Source: Chloroflexi bacterium 44-23 (GTDB lineage Bacteria; Chloroflexota; Anaerolineae; Anaerolineales; Anaerolineaceae). From it: a stretch of 64,000 bases of DNA. The stretch is from the NCBI GenBank assembly GCA_001899005.1, contig MKUW01000001.1, positions 82,922-146,921 of the forward strand, read 5' to 3'. The notes under the pieces are model-generated. The model had not been told where the DNA came from and made no database searches. It saw only the letters and a list, made by a program, of their open reading frames with translations. Positions 16,645 through 26,158 of the stretch are shown one piece after another. A program made the position numbers and the translations under genes. The first letter of the stretch is position 1, and the number at the start of each line of letters is the position of its first letter.

Positions 16645-18576
16645 ATGAATTCAATTAAGCGACTCCTGATTTTAATTATTTTGCTGGTGTTTGGTCTGGT
16701 AATGGCGGTCAGCCCACTAATAACTGCACAGGCGCAATCTGCGACGGTTTTTGCCCGCATTTTGCAATTGGATTCTACCAATTTCCCTGAAATTAGTTTC
16801 ATCATGGCGGCCAATCAACCGGACGGGACTTCATTTAACAGCCTTGATAAGAGCCAGGTGCGGATACAGGAAGATTCGCTGCAAATGAAGTCGGTAGATG
16901 CCCTGGAACCAATTGATGCGGGCATCCAAATCATCGTAGCCTATAACCTCGGTCCAGCTCTTTCTAAAAGCAATGCCACCAGCGGGACGCGTTTTCAAGC
17001 CATCAATGATGCCATCATAGCCTGGGCGCAAGCCCATAAGGGGTTTTTAAAAGACGATTATAGCCTGGCCATTAACACCGGCTTACAGGCTATCCGGGTT
17101 CAAGACCAGAATGAATTTGCGCAGGTATTACAGGATCTCAAGCCGGATCTGGGAAATAACCAACCAAACCTGACCAGCTTACTACAGTCTCTTGATCTTG
17201 CCACCGACCCCAACCCGGATCCTTTAATGAAACGAGTCATCCTGTATGTCACCCCTCAATTAAATGTCACCAATATCTCAGCCATTGAAGGCCTGATCGA
17301 TCGGGCAGAGAGGCAAGGGATTAAAGTATTTATCTGGTTGGTTGGACCGGCTACCGTTGAAACCAGCAATCCAAGCGTAGTAGACCCATTAAAAGAGATG
17401 ACTGAACGCACAGGCGGTGCTTTTTTCCTTTATTCCGGGGAAGGCGATCTTCCGGATCCGGAAGATTATTTGCGCCCAATGCGCAATCTCTATCGAGTCA
17501 GCTATCAATCCAAATTGAACACCATCGGAAATCATCAGCTGGTGGCGGCTATTCGGCAGGGTAGTATTGCTGTAAATTCAGCCCCTTACAGCTTCCCACT
17601 GACCATACAGCCGCCAAATATGGTCATTCTCAATCCAATATTTGACATTGAACGCGTATGGGAAAGCTCCGCAAATGGTGCCAAAGAACTGGTGCTTACT
17701 CCACAAGAAGAGCAGATTGAGTACCTGGTTGAATTTCCGGATGGCCACCAGCGGCCCATCATTGCAACTCGTTTTTATGAAAATGGAATCTTGATCAGTG
17801 AAGATAAAGCAGACCCCTTTGATAAATTTAATTGGGATTTTTCAAAATTTGATAGCACACAATCGGTCGAATTGACATTCGAAGTTGAAGACAGCCTGGG
17901 GTTGATCCAAAAATCCATTCCACAAGTCGTTAAAATCAACGTGGCAGAAAAGCCGCTCACATTTTGGCAATCGCTAATAACCTTTCAGTTAAGCCTGCAG
18001 CGCTGGATCATCCTGGGCAGCGTGCTGGCAACTGGCAGTGTACTGGTGATTGCCGTGATACTGGCGGGCAAGCGGCGTTTTTTCTGGCAACAGCAGTCAG
18101 CAGCACGCGAACGCCATACCGATCCTTTGACCCAACCAGTGCCTGTACGCCAGGAAATATCACGCCAGTCCAGCGCTCCACCCAGCACTTACCCTCAAAT
18201 TAATGGACAGGAAGTGACTGCCTGGCTGGTGCCGCTTAACAATCTTTTTGAAGCGCTACGTGCCAAGGCGATACCATTAATCCGTCCTGAGTTGGTCATT
18301 GGGCACGATTCGCGCCAGGCAGGCCTGGTGATTCCCTCCGCAGCTATTTCAGAAGTACACGCTCGCCTGACGCGCGATGCTCGTGGAGACTTTTGGTTGG
18401 CAGATAATAACTCAATTGCCGGAACCTGGGTCAACTACACCCCCATTTCCACACAAGCGATTCGCCTGCGGCATGGCGATCTGGTGCATTTTGCGAAAAA
18501 TGTATATCGTTTTGAGTTGTCTAACCCACCTGCAGATAGGGAAGTGCAATTAATATCGTATAATGATGAAATATGA
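16645..18576 (+). CDS. Secreted VWA-like / membrane / cytoplasmic FHA-domain protein
   Basis: About 643 residues. An N-terminal signal or anchor (LLILIILLVFGLVMAVSPL), an extracellular region whose middle (residues ~80-270) has the strand/helix pattern of a von Willebrand A fold (RVILYVTPQ, GIKVFIWLVGP, LKEMTERTGGAFF) but lacks the metal-site DxSxS, then a Ig-like stretch, a membrane helix (about residues 445-470: WIILGSVLATGSVLVIAVIL), a linker and a C-terminal FHA domain (LVIGHDSRQAGLVIPSAAISEVHARL, then NNSIAGTWVN and HGDLVHFA). FHA domains bind phospho-Thr, so it probably links an outside signal to a phosphoprotein. It is coupled to the PP2C phosphatase by an ATGA overlap. No Ser/Thr kinase gene is nearby. 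Confidence 0.82.
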   Translation: MNSIKRLLILIILLVFGLVMAVSPLITAQAQSATVFARILQLDSTNFPEISFIMAANQPDGTSFNSLDKSQVRIQEDSLQMKSVDALEPIDAGIQIIVAYNLGPALSKSNATSGTRFQAINDAIIAWAQAHKGFLKDDYSLAINTGLQAIRVQDQNEFAQVLQDLKPDLGNNQPNLTSLLQSLDLATDPNPDPLMKRVILYVTPQLNVTNISAIEGLIDRAERQGIKVFIWLVGPATVETSNPSVVDPLKEMTERTGGAFFLYSGEGDLPDPEDYLRPMRNLYRVSYQSKLNTIGNHQLVAAIRQGSIAVNSAPYSFPLTIQPPNMVILNPIFDIERVWESSANGAKELVLTPQEEQIEYLVEFPDGHQRPIIATRFYENGILISEDKADPFDKFNWDFSKFDSTQSVELTFEVEDSLGLIQKSIPQVVKINVAEKPLTFWQSLITFQLSLQRWIILGSVLATGSVLVIAVILAGKRRFFWQQQSAARERHTDPLTQPVPVRQEISRQSSAPPSTYPQINGQEVTAWLVPLNNLFEALRAKAIPLIRPELVIGHDSRQAGLVIPSAAISEVHARLTRDARGDFWLADNNSIAGTWVNYTPISTQAIRLRHGDLVHFAKNVYRFELSNPPADREVQLISYNDEI

Positions 18577-19736
18577 TTCGTGAAAAACTTTCGCGTTATC
18601 CGGTAACCGCACAGACTCATGCAGGCATGTCTGGCAAGAACAACGAAGATCGTTTTGCTGTTTCTGCCTTCCGATTGAGTCAACGCAATGGTACACCCGT
18701 TTTACTTACGGTATTGTGTGATGGCATTGGCGGGCATAAAGCCGGTGAAATTGCAGCAGAGTTGGCCGTCAACAACATCAGCCATACAATCGCAGAAAGT
18801 GATGGAAAATACCCACTCGAAGCATTGGAAAAGGGGATTCAAAAAGCCAATCTGGCGATTTTTAAAGAATCAGAAGGTGACGCAGGCAAACAGGGTATGG
18901 GCTCTACCGTCGCCTGTGCCTGGGTAATCGGAAACCGGCTCTTTACAGCTACCGTAGGTGATTCGCGTATTTATCTGATGCGCAACAACAGTATCCGTCA
19001 AATATCGATTGACCATACCTGGATTCAGGATGCGCTTGAAAGTGGCTTGCTGACACCCGATCAAATCCAGGGTCATCCCAACCGGCATGTAATTCGCCGT
19101 TACCTGGGAGCTCCAACACCTCCGGAAGTTGATTATCGTCAGCGCTTAGCCATCGGAGAAAGCGATCAGGATTCGCTCGAGAATCAGGGTAAACCACTGC
19201 ACCCCGATGATCGCCTTCTTCTATGCAGTGACGGTCTGACCGATCTGGTCAGCGATCTTGAAATATTAAATGCCTTTGATCAAACTGGCGATGAAGAAGC
19301 GGTCAAGAGCTTGATCGATTTGGCCAACCAACGCGGCGGCCATGACAATATCACCATTGTTACCTTTACCATACCTGCGGATATTAAGGCAGCTCCTAAA
19401 AAGAAAAAACTGCTACCCTATGGTTGTGCGCTGGCGGCAATCATCCTGGGCGTCCTGGTTGTGGCCACCTCAGCTTACTATCTTTGGAAAGGCCTGCCCT
19501 GGTTGGATAAGACTTTAACGACCACGCCACCCGTTCAAATGACTTTAAATCCGCTCATTACCAGTGCACCGCAATCCAGTGCAACCATCAACCCCAGCCT
19601 GCCCGTAGCCACCATGACTGCTAATGCACCGGCAACACCGCAAACTTTACCAACACGCGATTTAAGTGGGAACCAGGGATACCCCCCGCCTGATCTGGCT
19701 GAACCGCCGGCTTTTACTCCTGTCAGCTACCCATAA
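18573..19736 (+). CDS. PP2C-family Ser/Thr protein phosphatase with C-terminal membrane anchor
   Basis: A 387-residue protein. Catalytic motifs: NNEDRF (metal Asp), CDGIGGHKAGEIAA, GMGSTVACAW, VGDSRIYL, LLLCSDGLTDLV and GGHDNITIV, all intact, so Mn2+/Mg2+-dependent dephosphorylation of pSer/pThr is expected. A single membrane helix (about residues 285-307) follows a KKKK stop signal, and a Thr/Pro-rich tail of ~70 residues lies outside. It overlaps the FHA gene by 4 nt (ATGA), but TATAAT at 18559-18564, inside the end of that gene, lies 8 nt before the start, so an extra leaderless promoter is possible. It likely dephosphorylates ligands of the upstream FHA domain. Confidence 0.93.
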   Translation: MIREKLSRYPVTAQTHAGMSGKNNEDRFAVSAFRLSQRNGTPVLLTVLCDGIGGHKAGEIAAELAVNNISHTIAESDGKYPLEALEKGIQKANLAIFKESEGDAGKQGMGSTVACAWVIGNRLFTATVGDSRIYLMRNNSIRQISIDHTWIQDALESGLLTPDQIQGHPNRHVIRRYLGAPTPPEVDYRQRLAIGESDQDSLENQGKPLHPDDRLLLCSDGLTDLVSDLEILNAFDQTGDEEAVKSLIDLANQRGGHDNITIVTFTIPADIKAAPKKKKLLPYGCALAAIILGVLVVATSAYYLWKGLPWLDKTLTTTPPVQMTLNPLITSAPQSSATINPSLPVATMTANAPATPQTLPTRDLSGNQGYPPPDLAEPPAFTPVSYP

Positions 19737-19829
19737 CTGAAACTGGTTATGGTCGCCAAATGGAAGAAGAATTCCATACATAATCCAGATGAAGACACAT
19801 TCTGAACCACATCTCAGGAGCAACCAGCC

Positions 19830-20375
19830 ATGAATGCAATTATCAGTCTTTTGCCATTGCCCTTTGCAGACAGGGTCAAAGACACCTGGCAAGAGCTTGA
19901 AACTAGATTCGGCCTGATTGGGATTCAGAGAGCTCCTTACCCGCATTTTTCATGGCAAGGAGCTGAACGATATGAGCAACAGGGCTTGCTTTTAACGCTG
20001 CAAACCATCGCCAACATGATCGAACCTTTTGCCATTCAGACAGGTGGAGTCAGATACTTTGCCGGCGAAATGCCGGTCGTTTTTATTGAGGTGATTAAGA
20101 CGCCACAGCTCGCCCGTCTGCACCAACAGATCTGGAATGCCACCCGCCCTTTGAGCACAACCTTTAATCCATACTATGCGCCTCAGCAATGGCAACCTCA
20201 TATCACGCTGGCTATGGGAGATCTACCTATGGAAATGCTTCCAAAAGTGTTGGCATGGCTGCAACCGCAAGAATTTTCCTGGCAAATTGATATTGAACAG
20301 TTTAGCTACTACCAGGAAAGCAACAATCAAGCCGGTCAGCTAACCCATCATTTCGCATTTAAGCACCAGATTTGA
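19830..20375 (+). CDS. 2H phosphoesterase / 2'-5' RNA ligase family protein
   Basis: About 181 residues with the two H-x-S/T-hydrophobic motifs of the 2H superfamily: PHFSW near residue 37 and PHITLAMG near residue 128. The family includes cyclic phosphodiesterases and LigT/ThpR that act on 2',3'-cyclic RNA ends; the exact substrate is unknown. AGGAG about 9 nt before the ATG supports the start. It appears as a single gene. Confidence 0.85.
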   Translation: MNAIISLLPLPFADRVKDTWQELETRFGLIGIQRAPYPHFSWQGAERYEQQGLLLTLQTIANMIEPFAIQTGGVRYFAGEMPVVFIEVIKTPQLARLHQQIWNATRPLSTTFNPYYAPQQWQPHITLAMGDLPMEMLPKVLAWLQPQEFSWQIDIEQFSYYQESNNQAGQLTHHFAFKHQI

Positions 20376-20703
20376 GCGACTTTCGACCAAGTTTATAAGA
20401 CTTCTATTTTTTTTGCGATTATGGTATTTTTACAGAAATTAGGGACAGAGTATTTTTTGTTAGGGCAACCACCCGCCTAAAAATAACCCCCAATCCCGCT
20501 TTATTGGAAAATTACAGATCATGTAATATTATGCACAGTTGTACGTTATAACTATCAGGCACATTTTCAATTCTCTTGTTACAATGAACTTGGACGGCAA
20601 ATTAAGAATTGGAACTTAATTGGAACTTTGTGAAAGAGTACAACGTCTTAGTTAGAGAGACCGCGGAACATTTTAACGCGGACTAAAACAAAAGGAGATA
20701 TAA
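20376..20703. other. Intergenic region upstream of the secreted Ig-like protein gene
   Basis: About 330 nt, AT-rich, no gene seen. It probably contains the promoter of the 20704 gene; no confident -35/-10 pair was found. Confidence 0.5.
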
Positions 20704-21486
20704 ATGTCTACCATTCTAAAATCAAAAAAATATCGTTTGTTAGCTATATTTATAGTACTGGCAATGTTACTCACGACAGTCCCCAGAACTGTGGTTGCTG
20801 CCGATGGGTTCCGAATCAATATCGTCGCTGTAAAAAAAGACAGCCAGATTGTGGTTGAAGCGATCAACTTGCCTGCGAATCAAACCTGGACCGTGCGGGT
20901 AGGTACCTACTACGGCTTCCGACATGATGCTGTGACAGTTGATACGTTCAAATCCGATAAGGGCGGTACATTCCGTTTTATCGTCAAACTTCCCGCAGTT
21001 GTTCAAGGATCTGATTGGATCTCGGTGCGCCTTGATAGCGATAAAAGTTATCATGTCTATAACGCCTTCTACAATATGGATCGTGGCGATGCCACCACCA
21101 CCGGCCCACAACCGACGACTTCGCCAACCACGGGAACAGCCACCCCGGTACCGGTTGCTAACTCTTGCACGGTTCTATCTGTTACCAAAACAGCGCCCAA
21201 CCCAATGGGTACCTATTACGACTTTGACACCGTTTGGGAAGTAAAGAATACCAGCAATAAGACCTGGGAACTCTCAACTGTGGATTACAAGTATATAAAC
21301 GGCACCAAGTTGCATATCTACGAGAGTTCTTATGATCTGAATACCGTCGTCAAACCCGGAGAAAAGGTTAACATTCGCGTCGACATGAATGCACCCGCCC
21401 TGCCCGGTACGTATATCTCGAATTGGGCAATGGTCGAGGGTAATACGGTTCTGTGCTACCTGCCGGTTTCGATTAACGTAAGGTAA
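20704..21486 (+). CDS. Secreted protein with C-terminal NBR1-Ig-like (FW) domain
   Basis: About 260 residues. A signal peptide (KKYRLLAIFIVLAMLLTTVPRTVVA, cleavage near residue 33) is followed by a beta-rich domain of ~85 residues, a Thr/Pro linker (TTGPQPTTSPTTGTATPVP) and a C-terminal domain with the 'FW' NBR1-Ig-like pattern: DFDTVWEVKNTSNKTWELSTVDYKY and VKPGEKVNIRVDMNAPALPGTYISNWAM. This domain pair is common on the surface of Chloroflexota and is thought to mediate protein or carbohydrate contacts. AAGGAG 7 nt before the ATG fixes the start, and a strong terminator follows. Confidence 0.82.
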   Translation: MSTILKSKKYRLLAIFIVLAMLLTTVPRTVVAADGFRINIVAVKKDSQIVVEAINLPANQTWTVRVGTYYGFRHDAVTVDTFKSDKGGTFRFIVKLPAVVQGSDWISVRLDSDKSYHVYNAFYNMDRGDATTTGPQPTTSPTTGTATPVPVANSCTVLSVTKTAPNPMGTYYDFDTVWEVKNTSNKTWELSTVDYKYINGTKLHIYESSYDLNTVVKPGEKVNIRVDMNAPALPGTYISNWAMVEGNTVLCYLPVSINVR

Positions 21487-21523
21487 TTAGTCGAGAATTA
21501 AGTGATTAATTTTATGTAAGGAA

Positions 21524-21557
21524 CAGCTCCCCAGGAAAATGGGGAGTTGTTTTTTTT
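21524..21557 (+). terminator. Rho-independent terminator
   Basis: CAGCTCCCC (21524-21532) pairs with GGGGAGTTG (21541-21549) over an 8-nt loop, followed directly by eight T residues (21550-21557). Confidence 0.92.
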
Positions 21558-21621
21558 GGGTGTAATGAGGTGTGATAAAGTGTAATGAGGGATAAGTAAT
21601 GGGTAAAGAGGGAACCAAAGG

Positions 21622-21735
21622 GTGATTTGTTGATTGGTTGGTTGGTTGCTTTGTTATTAGTGATTTGTTGATTGGTTGGTTGGTTGCTTTGTTATTAGTG
21701 ATTTGTTGATTGGTTGGCTGGTTGATTGGTTGGTG
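21622..21735. repeat. 38-bp tandem repeat, almost three copies
   Basis: The unit GTGATTTGTTGATTGGTTGG... recurs exactly at 21622-21659 and 21660-21697, with a third, diverged copy from 21698. Inside each unit GGTT is itself repeated (GATTGGTTGGTTGGTTG). It can be read through on the - strand but as a low-complexity Thr/Asn/Gln peptide, not a gene. Confidence 0.9.
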
Positions 21736-21818
21736 GTAATCTACTCTCTCCATTTTATGTTTGATCCAGATGCCCTATTTTTGACTCGTGATCCAGCCCA
21801 AATCTGAGCTTGTTAAGC

Positions 21819-22517
21819 AAATCGTTCCTAGCCGAGATTGAGGGACTTTCAGTCGAGCCGACCATTTGCAGGATCGTCTTTTTAATCATAGTTCTTAAGC
21901 TCGGATTGGGGAATAAATATACATTTTTATCCCAAATCGTTCCTAGCCGAGATTGAGGGACTTTCAGTCGAGCCGACCATTTGCAAGATCATCTTTTTAA
22001 TCATGGTTCTCAAGCTCGGATTGGGGAATTAACATATATCCCGAATCCGAGCTAGGAAACAGCTTTTAGGTGGGCTTAATTTTCCCATTCTATTTCTTGT
22101 TATCGCCCCAATCTCGGCTTCGAGATGTGTGTGCGATTCTAGATTTTGTGGGATTTTAAGATGGTGTTAAGCAAATCGTTCCTAGCCAAGATTGGGGGAC
22201 TTTCATTCCAGCCGACCATTTGCAAGATCGTCTTTTTAATCATGGTTCTCAAGCTCGGATTGGGGAATTAACATACTTTTTTATCCCAAATCGTTCCTAG
22301 CCGAGATTGAGGGACTTTCATTCCAGCCGACCATTTGCAGGATCGTCTTTTTAATCATAGTTCTCAAGCTCGGATTGGGGAATTAACATACATTTTTATC
22401 CCAAATCGTTCCTGGCCGAGATTGAGGGACTTTCATTCCAGCCGACCATTTGCAAGATCGTCTTTTTAATCACGGTTCTCAAGCTCGGATTGGGTCTTAT
22501 AAACCTTATTACCGTCC
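21819..22517. repeat. 115-bp repeat array, five copies in two blocks
   Basis: Copies begin at 21819, 21934, 22173, 22288 and 22403 (AAATCGTTCCTAGCC...), a period of exactly 115 bp within each block. Copies 1-2 share CAGTCGAGCCGACC and copies 3-5 share CATTCCAGCCGACC, so each block expanded separately. Between them (about 22049-22172) lies a diverged spacer that still contains CCCCAATCTCGG and CGAGCTAGGAA. In each unit the start CCCAAATC...CCGAG and the end CTCGGATTGGG are near-complements, so each unit could fold back. Stops in all frames argue against protein. Confidence 0.92.
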
Positions 22518-22775
22518 CAATCTGAGCTCAGAATTTTGATTCCAGCGAGAAACCAAATTTGAAGTTAGGAATCTTTTTTCGTGCAGGAATCGTAAAAGAG
22601 TCAATGGACTTTCCTGTAAACCTTGTTCGAAACGATCCGCTGCCCACTCGCGCGCGAAGCGCGCAAAGCAAGCGGCTACCCGTCACCTGTTAAAATGTAA
22701 TAGAATCACTTCAAGTACGTTGTAACTGTTAATTCGAACCTTTGCTGCAAAATATCATTCCACTGGGGAGGTGTA

Positions 22776-23309
22776 ATGCGGTCAGAACTACAGCAAGCAG
22801 GCAGCGATCCGAAGGCCTTTACCGAACTTTATCAAACTTATTTCCGGCGTGTATATCAGTATATGCGCTACCGCTGCGATAACGATGCCTGTGCAGAAGA
22901 CCTGACTGCTCTTGTTTTCGAACGGATTTTGCGTAACTTGCAGCGTTATCAGCAGGGAGAAACCCCAATCGACGCCTGGATCTTCAAAATAACCGCTAAT
23001 TGCTTCACCGATTGGTACCGTCGCCAAAAAAAGATCGTTTGGCTGCCGTGGCATCTTTTTCAACAACGACCGGCCGGGCAGGCCGCTCCTGAGGATCAGC
23101 TTCTAAAGCAAGAGCAAAATCGTGAACTGCACGCTGCTTTGGAAGAACTCACAGAACGTGAACGCAATCTAATCGCCTGGCGCTTCGGTGCATGCCTGAA
23201 CAATCGTCAGATCGCAGACATTACCCACCTCAGTGAGCAAAATGTGGCAGTTATCATTTTTCGGGCGTTACGTAAATTGAAAGAAAAGGTGCAGCATGAA
23301 TCTATCTGA
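22776..23309 (+). CDS. ECF-type RNA polymerase sigma factor
   Basis: About 177 residues, the size of an ECF sigma-70. Region 2 is seen as FTELYQTYFRRVYQYMRYRC...EDLTALVFERILRNL and ending DAWIFKITANCFTDWYRRQKK; region 4 as LHAALEELTERERNLIAWRFGACLNNRQIADITHLSEQNVAVIIFRALRKLKEKV with the HTH. GGGGAGG precedes the ATG. It overlaps the following gene by 14 nt, the usual arrangement of a sigma factor with its anti-sigma. It is expected to drive a small regulon, likely including its own operon. Confidence 0.92.
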   Translation: MRSELQQAGSDPKAFTELYQTYFRRVYQYMRYRCDNDACAEDLTALVFERILRNLQRYQQGETPIDAWIFKITANCFTDWYRRQKKIVWLPWHLFQQRPAGQAAPEDQLLKQEQNRELHAALEELTERERNLIAWRFGACLNNRQIADITHLSEQNVAVIIFRALRKLKEKVQHESI

Positions 23310-25659
23310 GCGTGCAAGAAAACTTAACGAAGCAATAAACCAAATTGGTCATATCGATGGCATTAATCAGGCGGGTGGTTTGGACGAAGATCAGGCTTTG
23401 CTTGATCTGGCTGAAAATCTCCTGAGCCAGCCTCCTTTTCAACCTGGCTCGCAACAGGAGCGCCGTTTGCAGGCACGTTTAGCCCGGCTGGCCTTACAAG
23501 CCAGCCCACAGCAAGCCGCCCGACACAGGCGCCGGTACCACTTTAGCACAGCCATGCGGGTATTGGGTACAGTTTCTCTGCTGGTAGTTTTTAGCATGCT
23601 CGTCATTTTTTTCTTCCAGCATTTACTGCCGCAAGCAGCAACTGACACACCGCAACCGCTGGTTCTGGCAAATATGACCCCTTCCGCAATTGCGCCCATC
23701 CCCGAAGAAATCATTCCCAAAAATCTGGCAGTCGTACCGGATGCCTGTACTGTCAATGCACCGGGGACTTTTCTGGGTGAGGGCTTGATAAACACAAATA
23801 TCCCCAAAACCTTTGCTGGCGGCGGAATGGTGGAAAGCGGTGATTTTAAGTTTGACCTGTGGCTGGCTTGTGATGCGCGTTACACCAGTGATTTGTATCC
23901 AGGCAGCGATGATTTCAGTGAGTTGAACGGCCTTGGGCTTGTGGTTGGTTACCACTACAACGGCCCTAAAGCTGATGGTACCCTGTGGGATTACGCCGGA
24001 TTTGAACCCTTTGTGCGCCAAAAGAGTGGCGCTTCGCCCGTCGGCAGTTCAATGGAGACTTATGTTGAGCACGGTATTCAATTTTCAGGGGAAATTGTCC
24101 CGGATTTTAGCAGGCAGGACACCGCCTTGCGCTTCGTTTACTTTGGCCAACTGCCAGGAGGTGAGCGTTACGGTGCAACCCTGAGCTTTGTTCTACAGCG
24201 TGAAGCCGATGGATATCGTCCGATCGATATCCAGGTCAGGGCGCTCTCTGCCAGTGAGCTGGTTAATATTGAAAACCAGGACCCATCACAGCTGCCTTTC
24301 GTCACCCGCTCACCGATAGATCAATACCCAAAAATAGCAGCCGTGCGCGAGAAATTGGTGGCCTGGCAAAACTCCCTCATTGGCCAACCTGGCTGGGTTT
24401 ACGTCAAAACAGGTGTGCAATCCCCCCATCAGGGAAACACCCTCTACGGTGGCGCTGACGCTTACACAGATGAAAGCTGGTACCTGCTGGATGAACAAAG
24501 CCGCGCTGTCGCTTCCATTAACCAGACCACAGCCCTGGATGGCAGCGTTCTGAGTCAAAATGTCTACCAGAATGGAGTTGGCCGCGACCTTACTATCGGC
24601 AACACTTATGAAAATGAACCTTTTGCTTTGGATTTCATCGGGAGTCTGCTGATCTGGCTGACATCCCGGGCACGAACAGGCGCAGATTTCCAGCTGGAAG
24701 AGATAACATGGCAGGGCCAAAATGCCTGGGTGTTTACCAACAAAGATACCTTCGCATCACCAGCCAAGCTCGATGACCAGCAGGAAGTAATTGCAGTCGA
24801 AGGTCGTGATTATGTTGATCCATTGACAGGCGCCTATCTGGGTCATGAGACTTATATTTTCACGGCCGGAGGACAGGAAATACTCAGCCGCCGGAATATT
24901 AACCAGGTCACCGAACGAATTGAAGAACCCCCGGCAGCAATAATGGCACTTTTCTCTCAGGAGCCCAAGCCCTATTCTCCTCCGGCAGCAGTTGGAAATC
25001 CGCCACCCCTTGGTTTTGATCCTGCCACGGCAGCGCTTCGCTTGCGTTACAATCCGGGTGATGATTTTAAATTGCCGACTTATTGGGTCGGAGACGTCTA
25101 CGCCGGAGACTACCTGCTCGGGCGCATCAATTTCGGCTGGGTGCCCGGAGGCCGCTGCCAACGCTCCAGCGATGGCAGCCGCATTGCCTTCTTATATGAC
25201 ACCCAATCCAATGGGGAGAATTACTCATCCGAAGCACGCTGGGCCGATCTCTCCGATCTCGAAACTATTTTCCAACCGGCATCTCAAGTAGACGTACATA
25301 GCATAACCTTGTTCTGGTCGCCGGTTGCACCGCTATTCGTCTTCACTGGCTGCCTGCAGGATGGCAGCCAATGCGGGTTGTACCTGGTTGACACAACCAC
25401 AAATGATGTACGATTCTTATCTTCCGCCGCACTGAGTGTCTGGCCGATCATCTGGAAACCGGATGGCAGCCAACTGGCACTGGTGGATACTACTGATCGG
25501 GAGCACAGATTCTATGTCATTTCTGTCGACAGCGGTGAAACGATTTATGAAGGCATTTTCGATGCTGACAAGTGGCAGATTCCGGCCAATTCACCGGCAG
25601 CCAGCTGGGGAGTCCGCATTCCACGCGGTTCTGAAGAAGAAGGCGGTTGTTTTAAGTAA
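23296..25659 (+). CDS. Large membrane protein with extracytoplasmic beta-propeller-like region; candidate anti-sigma/sensor
   Basis: About 787 residues. A cytoplasmic N-terminus of ~90 residues (FQPGSQQERRLQARLARLALQ), one membrane helix at ~95-118 (MRVLGTVSLLVVFSMLVIFFF), and ~670 residues outside. The C-terminal ~150 residues show TolB/PD40-like repeats (DGSRIAFLYDT, WSPVAPLFVFTG, WKPDGSQLALVDT). Position, a 14-nt overlap with the ECF sigma gene and topology point to an anti-sigma or sensor, but no zinc anti-sigma motif (HxxxCxxC) is present. The outer domain is far larger than in usual anti-sigma proteins and may sense a cell-surface ligand. Confidence 0.7.
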   Translation: MNLSERARKLNEAINQIGHIDGINQAGGLDEDQALLDLAENLLSQPPFQPGSQQERRLQARLARLALQASPQQAARHRRRYHFSTAMRVLGTVSLLVVFSMLVIFFFQHLLPQAATDTPQPLVLANMTPSAIAPIPEEIIPKNLAVVPDACTVNAPGTFLGEGLINTNIPKTFAGGGMVESGDFKFDLWLACDARYTSDLYPGSDDFSELNGLGLVVGYHYNGPKADGTLWDYAGFEPFVRQKSGASPVGSSMETYVEHGIQFSGEIVPDFSRQDTALRFVYFGQLPGGERYGATLSFVLQREADGYRPIDIQVRALSASELVNIENQDPSQLPFVTRSPIDQYPKIAAVREKLVAWQNSLIGQPGWVYVKTGVQSPHQGNTLYGGADAYTDESWYLLDEQSRAVASINQTTALDGSVLSQNVYQNGVGRDLTIGNTYENEPFALDFIGSLLIWLTSRARTGADFQLEEITWQGQNAWVFTNKDTFASPAKLDDQQEVIAVEGRDYVDPLTGAYLGHETYIFTAGGQEILSRRNINQVTERIEEPPAAIMALFSQEPKPYSPPAAVGNPPPLGFDPATAALRLRYNPGDDFKLPTYWVGDVYAGDYLLGRINFGWVPGGRCQRSSDGSRIAFLYDTQSNGENYSSEARWADLSDLETIFQPASQVDVHSITLFWSPVAPLFVFTGCLQDGSQCGLYLVDTTTNDVRFLSSAALSVWPIIWKPDGSQLALVDTTDREHRFYVISVDSGETIYEGIFDADKWQIPANSPAASWGVRIPRGSEEEGGCFK

Positions 25660-26158
25660 TTATCCCCTGATAGAATCTAGGAAAGCAATAGCAAGAAGCT
25701 CAGCAGCAAGCAAAAAAAGTTTTACGCGATCAAAGCGTGCTGCTGATCATAACAAAAAGCAGTGATAGTTTGGTGTGTTACGAACTTACTTAAAAAATGG
25801 CAAAATGCTTTCCTTCCGCAGGGTATGATGATTCTTTCACGTGAGATCTCTCGTAAGGGCGAAGCATCCGGGAATACAGACTATCCTGTAAAAACATACC
25901 CATCGCGGATGCTTCGCCCATGCGCCAACTTAGGCTGTCAGAACCCACCATTTTTATGTCACCTTGGTCGATCAAAATGTAAATGCTGAAAAAATAGATA
26001 AGCAAATTACCTATTCTAAAACCATGCTAATCTTATTATTCCGTCATTGGAAGGTCTCGCAATGGCTCGTAATGGCTTCCTTTTTTCAGGTGTTTCGGCG
26101 GATAGCCAGATACTTAACATTGTATCCAATTCACAAATGAGTGAATTAGATACATGGC
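25660..26158. other. Intergenic region holding repeat copy 1, no gene seen
   Basis: About 500 nt between the sensor gene and the HD gene. The dispersed palindromic repeat occupies 25750-25935. The rest, including 26040-26158, shows no convincing frame. Confidence 0.6.
25750..25935 (+). repeat. Dispersed palindromic repeat, copy 1 (core 25857-25919)
   Basis: Core arms GGGCGAAGCATCCG (25857-25870) and CGGATGCTTCGCCC (25906-25919) are exact complements, 35 nt apart. The left flank from AACAAAAAGCAGTGATA to TTTCACGTGAGATCTC is shared with copies 2, 3 and 4. Confidence 0.9.

Noticed and set aside
21819..22517. Possible CRISPR array
   Set aside because: Units are 115 bp and nearly identical throughout, with no unique spacers of constant length, and no cas genes apart from the distant Cas4-like pair.
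23439..24720. Several antisense frames over the sigma-partner gene
   Set aside because: Shadow frames with Cys/Arg-rich random composition opposite a well-supported gene.
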